A program made the position numbers and the translations under genes. The notes beneath the pieces are model-generated. The model had not been told where the DNA came from, searched no databases, and saw only the letters and a program-made list of their open reading frames with translations. From NCBI RefSeq assembly GCF_020829685.1, contig NZ_JAIVFR010000001.1:1-28072 (forward strand): a DNA stretch of 28,072 nucleotides, in the 5' to 3' direction. The stretch is from Nostoc sp. CHAB 5715 (GTDB taxonomy: Bacteria > Cyanobacteriota > Cyanobacteriia > Cyanobacteriales > Nostocaceae). Of this stretch, positions 7,402 through 16,165 are shown in pieces. Position 1 is the stretch's first letter; each line of letters opens with the position of its first letter.

Positions 7402-10086
7402 ATGGTGCAGTCGTCCTCTAGCCCTCAACTTCCTGAAAACGTCGCTGTCGTTCTCCGAATCAGTGCTGGTAGCTTCGTTGACGGTTTCTCTGTGTCGCTT
7501 CAGATTTTAGAAGATGGTCAAATTATTCAAGAAGATGATGATTTGCCTCCTATTCCTGCTGCGCCGGAAATACCGCAGTTATATCAAGAGTGGCAAAATA
7601 TATCACTAGAGGGCAGTCGTCAACTGCAAGCGGTTTCTGGACAAGTAACGAACGTAGCCAATCTGGAAAATTGGAGACAAAGAACTCAAAGCCTAGAGGA
7701 CTATTGTAGAAGATGGTTTCAAGATAGAGCGTTTAGCAGTTTGCGCGATCGCATTCGGGCAAATACCAGAGTCAGAACCGATCAATCTGTGCCAATTATC
7801 ATTAGATGTCCGACACGAGATCAAAACCAAAATGAACTTCTGCGTAGGCTACCCTGGCATATCTGGGATTTATTTACCAACCTACCCAATGGCGAGTTTG
7901 CTTTGTTCACGAACTTTCGTCCTCAAGTAGCCACTTTAGAGGCACCGGTCAGAGTTTTAGCCATTTTCGGTAGTTCTCAGGGTGGTTTACAACTAGAACA
8001 AGATCAAGCAGCATTAAAGATCCTCGAACAGCGTGGAGCAGAAATTATTAGGCAATCAGAGCCGAGTGAAGAAACTCTATCTCGCCTGTTATTTGATGAA
8101 GATTGGGATATCTTGTTTTTTGCAGGACATAGTTCCAGTCAGGGAACAAGTGGACAGATCCAAATTAGTCAGGGCAATTTGTTACCCTTACATGCGTTAC
8201 GTCAAAGCTTAAGGAGAGCGGTAACGAGAGGTTTAAAGTTGGCAATCTTCAATTCCTGTGATGGGTTAGGGATTGCAGATTTTTTGACAGGGTTGAATGT
8301 GCCAGCTGTGATCGTGATGCGGGAACCTGTGCCGGATCGGATTGCCTGTCAATTCTTACTCTACTTTTTGAGGGAATTTTCTCAGGGTACACCTCTTTGT
8401 CTGGCAGTGCGTGAGGCTCGCGATCGCCTCGAATCTATACAAAGCATTTTTCCAGCCGCATCTTGGCTACCCACTGTTTGCCTGAATCCGAATCAGCCAG
8501 AGTTAGTTTGGCCTGTCCCAACTCCCCTGCCACCCCCATCACCAGTGTCCCGCTTGCGATCTTATTTCCGTCGTCATTCTTTCATTATTATTGGATTTGC
8601 TACCTTTGCCTTGATTGTAATCATCGCTGTAGCTCGCCCAATTGCCTGTCAGATTTTTCCGGCAATTTGCATAGATCAAGTAGAGAATTTAGAGAAATTT
8701 ATCAGCATTGGTCGCCATTCAATTGCTAATAGCAAAGTACAACTGAGTGAACCGTATTTATCATTAAAAAAACAAGGCATTGATGCATTTGCTAAAGAGA
8801 ATTATGGAGATGCAGCGACGATTTTTGATAACCTCCGTAGTCAGGCACAACAAAATAAATATGCTCCAGGTGGCTATCAAAAGGCTTTAGCAGCACTACA
8901 AGATCCGGAAATCCTGATTTATCGTAACAATGCTTTTGTGAATATTCGGCATACCCAAAACCCGAATTTGCCAATTTACACCATTGCTGTTACCGCGCCA
9001 TTGAATCTTGATGCCGGATTAGGTATCCTATTTGGAGTCGCTCAAGCGCAAGATATAGCTGTCAAGCAGGAGATCAACTTACAAGTGGTTATTGCTAACG
9101 ATAGCAATAACCCCGCTCAAGCCCAGCAGGTTGCAGAAATCCTCTCCAACGATGCCAAAATTCTCGCTGTGGTGGGGCACTACACTTCTCCCAATACCTG
9201 TGCAGCTTTGAAGGTTTATTCATCGAAAGAGCTTGTGCTTATTTCTCCCACCAGCACCGTTGTTAACCTCCAATCGAATCCAAACTGCGGTGGCGATCCC
9301 AATAAAGTATTCTTTAGAACTGTTTCATCAAGTCGAGTAGAAGCCCATAGTCTGGTACAGTATTTAGTCGATGTTCTCAAAAAGCCTCAGCCAAAAGTGG
9401 TTGCTTTTTACAACAGTAAAGAGTCGTTTAGCAAAGATTTGTTTGCTCAGTTTGTTCAGGTTATCAAAGCATTTAAGGGAGGTGTAATTGCTACGTTTGA
9501 TTTATCTGATCCAAACTTCGATACTAGTCAACTTCCGCCGGAGGTGAAAGATGCAGATGCTCTGGCAGTATTGCCCGATGGGCAGACTAACGATACTATA
9601 GCGTTTCAAAAAGCAATCAATATCATCAAATTGAATAATAGAGAAAAACCAGTTTTAGGGGCAAATCCCCTATACCTCCAAGAATTTATTAATCAGGCTA
9701 AAGATACCACAGTAAATCGCTTATTCCTTGCAGTTGATTGGCATCCAAAGCAATGTGGTGCAGCAGCGTTTGCGAAACAAATCAATGAATACTGGGGCGG
9801 TGATTTAAATCGACGGACAGCCTTAGCATATGAGGCTGTTCAAGCGGTGTTGCAAGCTATTAAATTATCAAATTCACCCGTGACTCGACAGGATATTCAG
9901 CAGAAATTGTCTGAGACAGAAATTTTACCTGGGGTAGCAGCATCTAGTGCGATTATCAAAGGCTTACCGATTAGTTTTGATGCGACGGGCGATCGCAGAG
10001 AACTTACCACTCGTGCGATCGTTACTGTAAATGATAAATTGAGATTTGATCTCGTGAAAGACGTTCCTTGTCCTAATCAACAATAA
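7402..10086 (+). CDS. CHAT protease fused through a membrane helix to a type I periplasmic binding domain
   Basis: 894 residues from ATG 7402. Order: an N-terminal accessory region (1-180, VVLRISAGSFVDGFSVSLQI), then a CHAT (caspase-HetF-associated with TPRs) domain at about 183-365. Its catalytic dyad is visible as His243 (FFAGHSS) and Cys286 (FNSCDGLG). Next come a Pro-rich stretch and basic residues (RLRSYFRRHS), one membrane helix at about 394-411, a helical linker with a TPR-like unit (about 455-480), and a branched-chain-amino-acid-receptor-like domain from about 524 to 885 (IYTIAVTAPLNLDAG, ILAVVGHYTSPNTCAALKVY, LISPTSTVVNL). Positive charges before the helix predict CHAT in the cytoplasm and the binding domain outside. 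Inferred role: an external ligand switches a cytoplasmic protease. A TTG two codons upstream is an alternative start. Confidence 0.88.
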   Translation: MVQSSSSPQLPENVAVVLRISAGSFVDGFSVSLQILEDGQIIQEDDDLPPIPAAPEIPQLYQEWQNISLEGSRQLQAVSGQVTNVANLENWRQRTQSLEDYCRRWFQDRAFSSLRDRIRANTRVRTDQSVPIIIRCPTRDQNQNELLRRLPWHIWDLFTNLPNGEFALFTNFRPQVATLEAPVRVLAIFGSSQGGLQLEQDQAALKILEQRGAEIIRQSEPSEETLSRLLFDEDWDILFFAGHSSSQGTSGQIQISQGNLLPLHALRQSLRRAVTRGLKLAIFNSCDGLGIADFLTGLNVPAVIVMREPVPDRIACQFLLYFLREFSQGTPLCLAVREARDRLESIQSIFPAASWLPTVCLNPNQPELVWPVPTPLPPPSPVSRLRSYFRRHSFIIIGFATFALIVIIAVARPIACQIFPAICIDQVENLEKFISIGRHSIANSKVQLSEPYLSLKKQGIDAFAKENYGDAATIFDNLRSQAQQNKYAPGGYQKALAALQDPEILIYRNNAFVNIRHTQNPNLPIYTIAVTAPLNLDAGLGILFGVAQAQDIAVKQEINLQVVIANDSNNPAQAQQVAEILSNDAKILAVVGHYTSPNTCAALKVYSSKELVLISPTSTVVNLQSNPNCGGDPNKVFFRTVSSSRVEAHSLVQYLVDVLKKPQPKVVAFYNSKESFSKDLFAQFVQVIKAFKGGVIATFDLSDPNFDTSQLPPEVKDADALAVLPDGQTNDTIAFQKAINIIKLNNREKPVLGANPLYLQEFINQAKDTTVNRLFLAVDWHPKQCGAAAFAKQINEYWGGDLNRRTALAYEAVQAVLQAIKLSNSPVTRQDIQQKLSETEILPGVAASSAIIKGLPISFDATGDRRELTTRAIVTVNDKLRFDLVKDVPCPNQQ

Positions 10087-10154
10087 ACTTGTCTTGAAAG
10101 TTGGGCATGGGGGAGCCACTGCGTTGGACGGGTTAAGAGGCTTAAATCAACGTG

Positions 10155-10238
10155 ATTTCGGCGTACGCATTTGCTATTTCGGCGTACGCATTTGCTATTT
10201 CGGCGTACGCATTTGTGATATCGGCGATCGCATTTGCT
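10155..10238. repeat. 21-bp tandem array E, four units
   Basis: Four contiguous 21-bp units with core TCGGCGTACGCATTTGCT. The fourth unit has GGCGATCGC (a HIP1 octamer) where the others have GGCGTACGC. Both are 8-bp palindromes with the two central bases swapped. Confidence 0.9.
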
Positions 10239-10260
10239 GATTGCGTTCATCGTAAAACAA

Positions 10261-10578
10261 CTTACAGCTATTTTCAGGTAAATAGACCACCCCACGCGGT
10301 AGGGGCACGAGCCAGCTCATTGGTGTCAACTTAACGCGAAAGCTATGTCCCGCAAGGAACTGAAGTTCCTTGCTAATAGCAAAAGTCATCTTCAGATGAC
10401 TAAATATATATCCAAAAATCTTTAGTCTACTTGAGTAGACTTTAGCTAAAAGCCAAAGAACTTTAGTTCTAGGCGGGTGAGTCAAGCCGAAAGTTTTGCT
10501 ATTTGTAACTTAAGTTGACACCAATGAGCAATGCTGTGCCCCTACCGCGTGGTCTATTTACCTGAAAATAGCTGTAAG
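10261..10578 (+). repeat. Multi-hairpin element, copy 2, with long terminal inverted arms
   Basis: Outer arms at 10261-10334 and 10510-10578 are almost perfect inverted copies, differing by a short indel. They begin CTTACAGCTATTTTCAGG and end at GTTGACACCAATG / complement. Between them lie hairpins at 10352-10373, 10384-10401, 10424-10441 and 10452-10474. No transposase is encoded, so this is a non-autonomous mobile element or a structured RNA cassette. It fills most of the 635-base gap between the CHAT gene and the acyl-CoA synthetase gene. Confidence 0.88.
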
Positions 10579-10628
10579 CCCCCGAACTTCAATGTATGGG
10601 AGGATAGTCGCCCCCTGAGCCGTCATTT

Positions 10629-10671
10629 GTCAAAAAAAGATACAAATGACAAATGACAAATGACAAATGAC
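10629..10671. repeat. STRR tract of CAAATGA heptamers
   Basis: Four CAAATGA units (about 10643-10671). A preceding TCATTTGTC (about 10623-10631) can pair with GACAAATGA in the tract, giving a weak hairpin. Confidence 0.75.
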
Positions 10672-10721
10672 GCGAAATCCCAATCGCGCAGCGTTCCCAA
10701 GGAAAGCTTACCTTACGATCG

Positions 10722-12209
10722 CTATGCTCGAAATAGCTCAACCACTGTCGGCTTAGTCACTTTCCCCATAGCGTTGCGCGGTAATTCTGCAACTGTCAAA
10801 ATTTGGGTTGGCACTTTATAGACAGCCAATCGCTCTTTTGCCCAACTCCTAAAAGATTCTAATGTTAAAGCTTGTGACCCTTGCAATACTAACGCCGCAC
10901 ACACCCGTTCACCCCACTCTAAATCAGCAACCCCAACTACTGCACATTCCTGAATATCTGGATGCTCCCGCAGCACTTCTTCAATTTCCAGAGCCGAAAC
11001 TTTATACCCTCCCGTTTTGATGATATCCACACTCATCCGGCCCAGAATGCGGTAGTTGTCATTCTCAACTACGGCGGTATCTCCAGTACAAAACCAGCCA
11101 TCTTGGAAGGTTTTGGCGGTTGCTTGGGGGTTTTGCCAATATTCTAGAAACACTCCGGGGCCTTTAACTTGAATCTCTCCTGGTGTCCCTGCTGGAACTA
11201 ACTCTCCACTCTCATCCACTAATCTCACTTCAACTTCAGGTAGTGGCTTCCCCACATATCCAGACAACCGTTCACCGTGTAAAGGGTTCGATAACGCCAT
11301 CCCAATTTCAGTCATCCCATAGCGCTCTAGCAGAAAATGGCCGCTGATGGTTTGCCACTTTTCTAAAACTTGAACTGGTAACGCTGCGGAGCCAGAAACC
11401 ATCAGGCGCATCTTAGCACAGCCTGCTGACATACTTTTTTGGCGTTCCTTAGAGGCAGTTTCCCAAGCAGCAATTAGTTTTACATAAATTGTTGGTACTG
11501 CCATGAATAGGGTTAAGTCACCGTCGCAAATTTGGTTCCAAACGGTTTCGGCATCAAACTTGCTCAACAGATGACACTTTGCGCCAGTCCATAAAGCACA
11601 AGTCAGTACGTTAATAATCCCATGAATATGATGTAGTGGCAGTATATGTAAAATGCGATCGCTAGATGTCCATTCCCAAGCGGTAATTAAGCTAGTCACT
11701 TGCGCTTGAATATTTTGATGGGTTGTAACCACACCCTTTGGTTTACCAGTTGTACCGCTCGTGTAGAGAATTAAGGCGCGTCTAGTGACATCTACCTCCA
11801 GAAGGCGGCCAACATTATATGGGAGCGTTTCTGAGGTGAGGATAAATCGCAAATTGTGTGCTTCGGCGAGCGATCGCAGTATACCTTCAAAATTGGGATG
11901 AGCAACAATAATCGATGCGCCAGAATTGGTAATGATATACTCTAATTCTGGTCGCGGGTGGGAAATACACAGAGGTACAGCTATGCCACCAGCACGCCAA
12001 ATTCCCCATTGAGTGGCTACATACTCAAACCCAGGTGGGATGAGAAAGGCAATTCGCTGCTCCTGTAAATCTTCTGCATTATTAAGAAGAACTGTTGCTA
12101 TTTGACTAGAACTGTGCAGCAAATCCTGATAGGTAAATGCTCCATCCGTGGTAGCGATTGCTATTTTCTCGTTGTGTTCTTCAGCACGAATAATTAATGG
12201 GAGATTCAC
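10722..12209 (-). CDS. AMP-forming acyl-CoA synthetase, malonyl-CoA synthetase-like
   Basis: 495 residues in the adenylate-forming superfamily. The phosphate loop is LYTSGTTGKPKG (149-159), ERYGMTE carries the adenine/Mg2+ contacts, and the catalytic lysine is Lys483 in NAMGKVTK. The sequences GERLSGYVGKPLPEV and MSVDIIKTGGYKVSALEIEE strongly resemble MatB, plant AAE13 and animal ACSF3, which ligate malonate or methylmalonate to CoA. Malonyl-CoA formation is therefore the best guess over a generic fatty-acid ligase. The start is GTG, since an in-frame TAA lies three codons upstream, and no clear Shine-Dalgarno is seen. Expression appears monocistronic, flanked by two hairpin elements. Confidence 0.85.
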   Translation of the reverse strand: MNLPLIIRAEEHNEKIAIATTDGAFTYQDLLHSSSQIATVLLNNAEDLQEQRIAFLIPPGFEYVATQWGIWRAGGIAVPLCISHPRPELEYIITNSGASIIVAHPNFEGILRSLAEAHNLRFILTSETLPYNVGRLLEVDVTRRALILYTSGTTGKPKGVVTTHQNIQAQVTSLITAWEWTSSDRILHILPLHHIHGIINVLTCALWTGAKCHLLSKFDAETVWNQICDGDLTLFMAVPTIYVKLIAAWETASKERQKSMSAGCAKMRLMVSGSAALPVQVLEKWQTISGHFLLERYGMTEIGMALSNPLHGERLSGYVGKPLPEVEVRLVDESGELVPAGTPGEIQVKGPGVFLEYWQNPQATAKTFQDGWFCTGDTAVVENDNYRILGRMSVDIIKTGGYKVSALEIEEVLREHPDIQECAVVGVADLEWGERVCAALVLQGSQALTLESFRSWAKERLAVYKVPTQILTVAELPRNAMGKVTKPTVVELFRA

Positions 12210-12257
12210 GTTTATTTACCAATTTAGGGTTGATTCAGTCTACTTACAGAAAGCATA

Positions 12258-12579
12258 TATAGCGGTTCCCATCCAGATGCGGTACAATATTATATCGCAA
12301 GGTGTAGGGGCACAGTAATGCTCATTGGTGTCAACTTAACGTAAAAGCCATGTCCCGCAAGGAACTGAAGTTCCTTGCTAATAGCGAAAGTCATCTTTTG
12401 ATGACTAAATAATCCGAAAAATCTTTAGTCTACTTCAGTAGACTTTAGCTATGAGCCGCTGAAATTCATTTCTGGGCGGGCGTGGAAGCCAACAGATAAG
12501 CGATTTTTAGCTTAAGTTGACACCAATGAGTAATGCTGTGTCCCTACGGGTGTACCTCACGTAAACGAGAACCGCTATA
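12258..12579 (+). repeat. Multi-hairpin element, copy 3, inside TATAGCGG-ended arms
   Basis: Outer ends TATAGCGGTTC and GAACCGCTATA are inverted repeats consistent with insertion at a TA dinucleotide, as for IS630-type MITEs. Inside, GTAGGGGCACAGTAATGCTC (12304 on) is matched by its inverse at 12527-12546. The two GTTGACACCAATG arms enclose hairpins at 12357-12378, 12389-12406, 12427-12444 and 12455-12477. Interior order is the same as copy 2. No ORF of note. Confidence 0.88.
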
Positions 12580-12639
12580 GGAATGCCAAACGAGATGTAA
12601 ATTTTACTATTCCACCAATAGTCTGTAACTTGAAAGACG

Positions 12640-13620
12640 TTACAACCAACGTTGTTTTTTAGCATATACAATACTACCAATTACAATTAATGCCATCACG
12701 CAGATCACAGCAGGATAAGCCCAAGGTTGCTCTAATTCCGGCATATATTTGAAGTTCATGCCATAGAAACCAGACAGGAAAGTGATTGGTAAAAACACGC
12801 TTGAGAGGATAGTCAAACGATTAATTCGTTCACCAATTTTGCTAGCAATATTATCACGTTGAATTTCCATTAATTCTGACATCCAGGCTCTCAAAGCTTG
12901 ATATTCTTGCCAGAGTTTATCAACGTGATGCACTAATTCTTGATTGAATAGTTCTTTCACTGGTTGGGTGATCCATTGAAAATCTTCGTGATCCATAATA
13001 GCTATCAGTGACTTTATGCTTTGAAAATTACGGCGTCCTGAACGAGTCGATTGCCTCATCGTGGCAATTTTTTGATATGTTAATTCATCACCATAATTAT
13101 CTAAAACTTCATCTTCTACATCATCAAGTTTTCTAGAAATATAGTCAAATACAGTATGGTAATTATTCAAAACCTCTTTAAAAATGAGATAGAAAACATA
13201 GTCAATTCCTAAGTTTTCAATATCTGTAGTTCGTTTTTGCAGATTATTAGCTAGAATGCTTAAAACTTTTAATTCAGCAATTTCAAAGGTGATAATAAAA
13301 TTATTTCCCAGCACAATATTGCCACGAGCAACCTCAAACTCGTGATTTTTTATTTGAGGAGTTAATATTTCATAGCTGTAAAACAAACAATCTTCTACGT
13401 CTTCATCAACTCCGACAGGGGAATAATTGAAAATCATATTAACACGAGATGAATTAAGACCAAAGTGCTTAATAATTTTGGCTGTTCCAGTCCGATCGCG
13501 GAAGTGAATACAGCGCAACCAAATATTGTGAGAACTATCAATTTGTTTCAGTACCGTATCGACATGATTACTGGTAAATAATTCCAGTTTGTCTGGATAA
13601 AAAGTGAGGAGAGTTAGCAT
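12640..13620 (-). CDS. corA: CorA-type Mg2+/Co2+ transporter
   Basis: 326 residues. A long, charged, mostly helical N-terminal cytoplasmic domain leads to two C-terminal membrane helices. The first ends in the signature YGMN (Gly-Met-Asn at 287-289) that forms the selectivity mouth. The loop FKYMPELEQPWAYP follows, and the second helix ends with the basic KKQRWL tail. CorA channels are pentamers in the inner membrane. The start ATG at 13620 is unambiguous. This lineage (long coiled stalk with DDVEDEVLDNYGDE) could also transport Zn2+ like ZntB, but the GMN and acidic loop favour CorA. Confidence 0.9.
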   Translation of the reverse strand: MLTLLTFYPDKLELFTSNHVDTVLKQIDSSHNIWLRCIHFRDRTGTAKIIKHFGLNSSRVNMIFNYSPVGVDEDVEDCLFYSYEILTPQIKNHEFEVARGNIVLGNNFIITFEIAELKVLSILANNLQKRTTDIENLGIDYVFYLIFKEVLNNYHTVFDYISRKLDDVEDEVLDNYGDELTYQKIATMRQSTRSGRRNFQSIKSLIAIMDHEDFQWITQPVKELFNQELVHHVDKLWQEYQALRAWMSELMEIQRDNIASKIGERINRLTILSSVFLPITFLSGFYGMNFKYMPELEQPWAYPAVICVMALIVIGSIVYAKKQRWL

Positions 13621-13721
13621 ATAGCCATCCTAATTGAGTCGTGAGAAAACACTATGACTCATGTTGAGCGATAATTTATTGGATTACAACGATACATAAT
13701 AATTCAAAATTCAAAATTCAG

Positions 13722-13796
13722 GTTAGGTTGAGGAACGAAACCCAACATTTTATCCTTGTTAATGTTGGGTTTCACTCCCGTTCAACCCAACCTACA
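13722..13796. repeat. GAACGAAACCCAACATT hairpin repeat
   Basis: Inverted arms: GGTTGAGGAACGAAACCCAA on the left and, after a short loop, GTTGGGTTTCACTCCCGTTC then AACCCAACCT on the right. A long stem could form. The same sequence appears decayed at 170-235. The rest of 13621-13721 has nothing recognisable. Confidence 0.8.
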
Positions 13797-13817
13797 TTGA
13801 TAGATTTTATCAAAACA

Positions 13818-14038
13818 GAATTCAGAAGTCAGGAGCCAGAATTCAGAATTGAATTCTGTGTGACTGGCGGATGAATAAACGGCGTTTTTGCACCTCCACT
13901 AAATCGTTCGCGCAGCGTCTCTGAAAGAGAAGATTTAGTGGTCAACAAGAAAGTGGCGGGTTTGAATCCCCCACTAATTGATTCTGACCGGAGGCGGAGC
14001 GTCTCCGGCTCCGCTCCTGAATTCTGACTTCTGAATTC
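13818..14038. repeat. Nested inverted-repeat block
   Basis: Outer blocks GAATTCAGAAGTCAGGAGC (13818-13836) and GACTTCTGAATTC (14026-14038) are inverted. Inside, CCACTAAATC (13896-13905) pairs with GATTTAGTGG (13932-13941), GTGGCGGG/CCCCCAC is partly complementary, and GGAGGCGGAGC/GCTCCGCTCC is another stem. It fills most of the gap between corA and the kinase-like gene. Confidence 0.75.
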
Positions 14039-14104
14039 TTCTTCAATATAAGTAATCACTCGAACTTGATATTAATGATATTTTACCCTGGAAGATCCCC
14101 TAGC

Positions 14105-16165
14105 TCAATTTTTTCCTCTTTTACCAGATTTAGGGCGGGTAGCTTTCGCTGGTGCTGACTTATTTTGCAGAATTGCAATTTCTCTTTGTGCATCTTGATA
14201 ACTATCTTTTTCTCCTTGCTGTTGGAATAGTTTTGCAGCTTTTCTGAAATCTGCGATCGCTCCCTGTTTATTTTTCTGCTTGGTGCGAATCACGCCCCGG
14301 TTATAGTAGGCTAAGGCATTGTTAGGATTAATTGCGATCGCTCGTGAATAATCTTGATTTGCAGCTTTTTTATTTCCCAGTTCGAGATAGGCGTTACCAC
14401 GGTTGTTATAAGCTGCTAAATCATTAGGATTTAGTTTCAGTGCTTCGCTATAATCTTCAATAGCGCCTTTATAATCTCCGAAAGAAAAGCGGTGAGTACC
14501 TCTGTGGATGTAAGCTGCACTAAATTTAGGATCAATCTGTAAAATAGTGTTGTAATCTTCAGTAGCTTCGAGGTTATCTCCCAGATCGCTGTAAACATCA
14601 CCACGATTAAGATAGGCTTCTATGTATTTAGGATTGATGTTAATTGCGTCCGTATAATCTTTAAGTGCTGCATATTTTTGCTTATTAATAGATTGAGTTA
14701 AACCCCTTTGATAATAAGCTTTAGCATCACTAGGATTAATCTTAATTACTGTATCAAAATCTTGGATTGCTTCAAGTCTTTGTCTGATGCGACGGTGAAT
14801 AATCCCTCGCTGCAAGTAGGGTTCGGTATACTGAGGTTTGAGAGCGATCGCTTTGCTAAAATCTCCAATTGCCCCTTTATTATCCTTTAGTTGAGTACGG
14901 GCTAACCCCCGGCCATAGTAAGCATAAGCATCCTGAGAATTTAACTTAATCGCTTGGGTATAGTCTGCGATCGCTTCTTTGTACTTGCTTAATTCAGACA
15001 AAGCAAATCCTCGATCAAAATAGGCATTAGCATCTTGAGGATTGAGCAAAATAGCTTGGCTAGAATCTGCTTGTGCTTGCTCGTAGTCTCCTAATCGATA
15101 ATAAGCATCGCCTCGTTTATTATAAGCTAGGGCGTTTTTTGGATCTAATTCAATCGCCTGATTAAAATCTTCAACTGCTCCTTCATAGTTTCTTGCATCA
15201 TATTTATTAACTCCCTGTTGGTATAATGTCTGTTGAGCATTTGTTAGAGGTTTTGGCAACTTCAATTGCCACGCTCCAACACCAAGTGTGATACACCCAA
15301 CTACCCCAGTCAGAATTAGTAATAATTTTTTTTGATGCTGTTTTTTCTGATCGCGATCAACATTTGTTATCTTTTTCAGGTCGTCTAAAACTTCGGTCGC
15401 ATACTGGTAGCGCTTACGATAGTCAAAACGCACCATTCTATTAATAATTATTGCTAATTTCCTGTTAATTTTTAGGTTTTTGTTATACCAAACGATTTCA
15501 TCTGTCAGCCGATTTTTCTGACTTCGCAAATTAGATATTTCGTTTCCAGATAAACCTAGAAGTGCTGCGATCGCAACGATACCTAAAGCATATATATCGC
15601 TGTTGTATTTGAGATTGCCGTTAACTTGTTCTATAGGCATATATTCGAGATTGTCAACGGTATTAGTGATGGCTTCATTAACAGTACCAAAATTAACCAA
15701 AACTAACTTTTTGTCTGATTCACGGCGAATGATATTAGCTGGTTTAATATCCCGATGAATCACGCCATAGCTATGTGCAATCACTAAAATTTCTAATATA
15801 TCTGATAAAAGACTAATTACTTGGTCTTCCCTCAAAGGTTGTCCCTGAATAATTTCGTCAGTTAAAGGATTACCGACTATGAATTCTTGGACTACATAGA
15901 ATTCTTCATTTTCTTCAAAATAAGCAATTAGCTTTTGAATTTTCTCGTGTTTCTGTCCTAGTTTTTCTAAAGTTGCTGCAAGACTTACAAACAAATGGCG
16001 TAAGATTGTTAAAGTTTGAGGATTGTTACCAGGAGGACGTAACTGCTTTACTATAAATTGGCTGTCAGGAAGATTAACATCTTCAACTAGATACGTTTTC
16101 CGCTTTTCACCATCATTGAGAACTTTTAGTATTCGATAATGTCCATTTAGGAAATGACTATTCAT
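14105..16165 (-). CDS. Ser/Thr kinase-like protein with membrane helix and ten TPRs; possible pseudokinase
   Basis: 686 residues from ATG 16165, with a TTG one codon earlier. Residues about 8-270 have the protein-kinase fold: ATP-site lysine in FIVKQL (Lys40) and catalytic-loop HRDIKPANI (137-145). The glycine loop is poor (LNDGEKRKTYLVED). The Mg2+-binding DFG is NFG (Asn158 in LVNFGTV), and the usual GTPGYMAPEQ is DNLEYMPIEQ. A membrane helix (about 282-300) is followed by ten TPR units to about residue 660, each ending in a pattern like AIELDPKN, then a basic tail. The TPRs would lie on the far side of the membrane and bind protein partners. The D-to-N change suggests weak or no catalysis. 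No obvious operon partner. Confidence 0.88.
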   Translation of the reverse strand: MNSHFLNGHYRILKVLNDGEKRKTYLVEDVNLPDSQFIVKQLRPPGNNPQTLTILRHLFVSLAATLEKLGQKHEKIQKLIAYFEENEEFYVVQEFIVGNPLTDEIIQGQPLREDQVISLLSDILEILVIAHSYGVIHRDIKPANIIRRESDKKLVLVNFGTVNEAITNTVDNLEYMPIEQVNGNLKYNSDIYALGIVAIAALLGLSGNEISNLRSQKNRLTDEIVWYNKNLKINRKLAIIINRMVRFDYRKRYQYATEVLDDLKKITNVDRDQKKQHQKKLLLILTGVVGCITLGVGAWQLKLPKPLTNAQQTLYQQGVNKYDARNYEGAVEDFNQAIELDPKNALAYNKRGDAYYRLGDYEQAQADSSQAILLNPQDANAYFDRGFALSELSKYKEAIADYTQAIKLNSQDAYAYYGRGLARTQLKDNKGAIGDFSKAIALKPQYTEPYLQRGIIHRRIRQRLEAIQDFDTVIKINPSDAKAYYQRGLTQSINKQKYAALKDYTDAININPKYIEAYLNRGDVYSDLGDNLEATEDYNTILQIDPKFSAAYIHRGTHRFSFGDYKGAIEDYSEALKLNPNDLAAYNNRGNAYLELGNKKAANQDYSRAIAINPNNALAYYNRGVIRTKQKNKQGAIADFRKAAKLFQQQGEKDSYQDAQREIAILQNKSAPAKATRPKSGKRGKN

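Noticed and set aside
10077..10485. Small open frames between the CHAT and acyl-CoA synthetase genes
   Set aside because: They are translations of array E and hairpin element copy 2.
13945..13985. tRNA T-arm-like GGCGGGTTTGAATCCCCC
   Set aside because: No acceptor stem, D-arm or anticodon arm can be built around it; it belongs to the nested inverted-repeat block.
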